A stretch of 64,000 nt of DNA, taken from NCBI RefSeq assembly GCF_027474405.1, contig NZ_CP114872.1:40041-104040 (forward strand), read 5' to 3'. Positions 62,084-64,000 of the stretch are shown here, one piece after another. Within the stretch, counting starts at the first letter, position 1, and each line of letters begins with the position of its first letter. A program made the position numbers and the translations under genes. The notes under the pieces are model-generated. The model was given only the letters and a program-made list of their open reading frames with translations. It was not told where the DNA came from and searched no databases. Source of the stretch: Caulobacter sp. NIBR2454 (GTDB lineage Bacteria > Pseudomonadota > Alphaproteobacteria > Caulobacterales > Caulobacteraceae).

Positions 62084-62288
62084 GCCGCCCTCCCGTCTCA
62101 AACTATAGATGTCTCGCTCGTCATCCGGCCCAATCGAGGCCACCTATTCGTTCTGCGAAATCGATCAACTCGTGTTTATATATTTTCATAGAGTAGGTAA
62201 TGCTTTGCGCTTAGCCTCGAAATGGCCTTCCGTTGCAATCGCCGTCTATTCGGGTCGTCTGTTGGCATTGAACTAAGCCATCACGGGC

Positions 62289-62651
62289 CTAAGCTGCGCT
62301 GGATCCCCGTTGCTCGGAAGCGCCCATTGGCTGCCGGTCTGTGGAGAGCGTGATGGGGCCGAAGTAGCCGAAGTCGTCACGGCACATTGCGATGGCGCGG
62401 GCGACGTCGCGGTAGACGCGCGGTTCGTCGGACTTGAACATTGCCAGGCGGTGTTCGCCCGAACGGCCGGCCAGGCGCAGCCAGACGCTCCACTCGCCAG
62501 CTTCCGACTCGGTGAGCCGGACTTCCTTGATCGAGCCGCCGCGTTCCAGGAACCAATTGACGTTGCGGGCGCGGATCGGGAAGTCGGGATTGGTCGCGAT
62601 GACCCAGGCCTCCTCGCGGGCGTCCGTTTCTGTTTCCCGTTCAGCCATCAT
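62289..62651 (-). CDS. Conserved-looking hypothetical protein of conjugative elements
   Basis: 120 residues from ATG 62651. Core: EAWVIATNPDFPIRARNVNW, then SVWLRLAGRSGEHRLAMFKS and FGYFGPITLSTDRQPMGASE. Predicted alpha/beta, no signal or membrane span. I associate this type with backbone regions of alphaproteobacterial plasmids and integrative elements but cannot name a function. A long upstream in-frame extension is antisense to the primase-like gene and is rejected. Confidence 0.65.
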   Translation of the reverse strand: MMAERETETDAREEAWVIATNPDFPIRARNVNWFLERGGSIKEVRLTESEAGEWSVWLRLAGRSGEHRLAMFKSDEPRVYRDVARAIAMCRDDFGYFGPITLSTDRQPMGASEQRGSSAA

Positions 62652-63010
62652 CTGCTGCGGCAAAGCCTGCTCCCCTACAATCGTGCTTAACTTGGCAGAA
62701 AAGCACCGTGCTGTCGCGGGGCGGTTGGCGACGAAGCGTGACAGTTCGCCCGGTTTTGCCGGGCAGGCGTCGTATTTTTGAGCCGCATTGCTGGGTCCTG
62801 TCCCTTGAGCGGCCATGGCATGAGCCTTCAAGCGCGAGGCGGGGGGAGCGCCCTCCCCCTGAGTCGCAAAGGCAGGCCTTGAGCGCCTACCCCCTCCAGC
62901 GGGGGCGGTCCCCCGCAACGCCCCCCGAGGGATTGGGCCGGCCTGCGGCGGCCGAAGGCGGAGGGAAGCGGCCTTGGGGCGACCCTTGTGGGGCAAAGGA
63001 GGATCGACCC
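62652..63010. other. Divergent gap before the Toprim gene
   Basis: About 360 bases, GC-rich, with no gene accepted. It holds the divergent promoters of the small hypothetical gene and of the Toprim-type gene; GGAGG lies just upstream of the latter's ATG. No repeat or RNA gene noted. Confidence 0.5.
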
Positions 63011-63916
63011 ATGTCCTTGAAACCCATCGTCCAGGCCCTGGGCGGCGATCTCTACGATCGCGGCCTTCGGGCGAATATCCCGGCGCCCGGCCATAGCGCC
63101 GCTGACCGTTCGGTCTCGCTGCTGCTGCGGGAAGGCCGGGTGATCGTCCACACCTTCGGAGATGGCGACTGGAAGGATGTGCTGGACTATCTGCGCGGCG
63201 AAGGCCTGGTCGATGCGCACAATGCCCCGACCAGTCTCTCGCAGGCGCGTCGCGCCCAAGCGTCCGGGCCCGCGACCGGGCTGGAGCGCCGCCTGGCGGC
63301 GTTACGGATCTGGGAGGCTGGGCGGCCGCTCGCCGGCACCTTGTCAGCACGGCACTGCGCGCTGCGCGGGGTCAGCCGTCCCCTCCCCGGCCCCGACGTG
63401 CTGCGCCATGGCGGCGAGACGCCGGTGTCGGCCTATGCCGCGTCGCGCCATCATCGCCCGGCCCTGTTGGCGGCGATCACCGATGAGGCCGGGGCCTTCA
63501 CGGCCGTTGAGGTCACTTACCTGGCGCCCAACGCCCGCCGGGCGATCGACCTGCGGCTCAGCCGCAAGACGGTCGGTCCCTCGCCGGCCCGGTGCGCGGT
63601 GCGAATTGATCCGGCCTCGCCGCAGATGCTGGTGGCCGAGGGCCTGTTCACCACCCTGTCGGCCAGCGCGCGCTTCGCCCTACCGGCCTGGGCGCTGATG
63701 TCGACACGCAACCTGCGCCACTGGCGGCCGCCGGAGGGCGTGCGCGAGGTGCTCATCGCCGCCGATCGCGGGGCCGACGGCGAGGCCTCGGCCGAGCAGC
63801 TGCGCGCCGGCCTAGCCATCGCCGGCTTGAAGGCGCGGGTCGCCCTGCCGCCGGAGGGCTTTGGGGACTGGAACGAGGCGGAGGCTGCGGGCCTGCTGGA
63901 TCCGGTCCTGAGCTAA
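63011..63916 (+). CDS. Toprim-domain primase/helicase-like protein of mobile elements
   Basis: 301 residues from ATG 63011 with GGAGG upstream; a longer start is rejected. The N-terminal ~90 residues read LKPIVQALGGDLYDRGLRAN, PGHSAADRSVSLLLREGRVI and DWKDVLDYLRGEGLVD. The C-terminal Toprim-type region (QMLVAEGLFTTLSASARFAL, then VLIAADRGADGEASAEQLRA and GFGDWNEAEAAG) carries the E and D-x-D-like acidic residues of the fold. Proteins of this type accompany conjugative backbones and probably help to prime the incoming strand. The remaining ~80 bases to the window edge hold no gene. Confidence 0.78.
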   Translation: MSLKPIVQALGGDLYDRGLRANIPAPGHSAADRSVSLLLREGRVIVHTFGDGDWKDVLDYLRGEGLVDAHNAPTSLSQARRAQASGPATGLERRLAALRIWEAGRPLAGTLSARHCALRGVSRPLPGPDVLRHGGETPVSAYAASRHHRPALLAAITDEAGAFTAVEVTYLAPNARRAIDLRLSRKTVGPSPARCAVRIDPASPQMLVAEGLFTTLSASARFALPAWALMSTRNLRHWRPPEGVREVLIAADRGADGEASAEQLRAGLAIAGLKARVALPPEGFGDWNEAEAAGLLDPVLS

Positions 63917-64000
63917 GCCGCCAAAGGAGGGAGGAAGGGATCGGGCGGGTGCGCCCAGGGGCAGGATGTCCCTCGCCCAGGCGCGAGGAGCTAGACCCCG

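Noticed and set aside
62652..63350. Long 5' extension of the minus-strand hypothetical gene
   Set aside because: The extension is antisense to the Toprim gene; an ATG at 62651 gives the protein-like part alone.

Overview
The window is a GC-rich mosaic island from an alphaproteobacterium, most likely of the Caulobacterales. That placement is an inference from base composition, the trb gene order and the look of the metal-resistance operon; no rRNA or tRNA gene is present to confirm it. It reads as accessory DNA of an integrative conjugative element or conjugative plasmid. It holds a Trb-type type IV secretion operon (42.9-52.1 kb), a plasmid-type replication initiator (52.8-54.2 kb) and a Toprim/primase-like gene (63.0-63.9 kb). 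Several blocks of stress and defence cargo sit around these.

Layout. (1) 0-3.5 kb: the 3' end of an SbcC-like nuclease ATPase, an unrecognised gene, and a zinc-hook AAA protein resembling the anticodon nuclease RloC. (2) 3.8-13.6 kb: an eight-gene heavy-metal efflux operon (His-rich CzcI-like protein, CzcC, CzcB, CzcA, a CDF, a P1B-4 ATPase, a second CDF, DUF3703) behind a near-perfect 20-bp dyad. (3) 13.9-21.05 kb: an AT-richer recombinase element with short end-like repeats, an exact 2x53-bp tandem repeat, three overlapping tyrosine recombinases, a TnpC-like coiled-coil protein, and cargo (XRE regulator, unknown gene, HigA-like antitoxin). (4) 21.05-24.1 kb: a captured fragment cut at both ends, with a frameshifted and truncated lysR, an intact MFS exporter, and a Tat-signal hydrolase fused in frame to the tail of an IS110/IS1111-type transposase. 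(5) 24.1-30.3 kb: a leftward stress-tolerance operon with ClpK/ClpG, a ribosome-hibernation/sigma-like fusion, HdeD, two small proteins and an NDUFS4-like protein. (6) 31.0-35.2 kb: a large SF2 helicase with a nuclease-like C-terminus and small neighbours. (7) 35.7-40.3 kb: a three-gene unit of a membrane-embedded P-loop ATPase and two MscS-type channels. (8) 40.6-42.5 kb: a C-terminally extended superoxide dismutase, a 52-residue protein, a degenerate receiver protein and a small partner. (9) 42.9-54.8 kb: the conjugation and replication modules. (10) 54.9-62.1 kb: five ion-transport and membrane-stress genes (SLC13 with RCK domains, DUF389-OmpA, NhaP-like antiporter, K+ channel with zinc ribbon, MscS). 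(11) 62.3-63.9 kb: backbone genes.

The cargo has a common theme of survival under physical and chemical stress: metal efflux, protein disaggregation, superoxide removal, ion and osmotic balance, and phage or DNA defence. The least-described units are the ATPase-MscS-MscS trio, the hibernation-factor/sigma fusion, the helicase-nuclease protein and the RloC-like protein with its unknown upstream partner. No CRISPR array, rRNA or tRNA was found.
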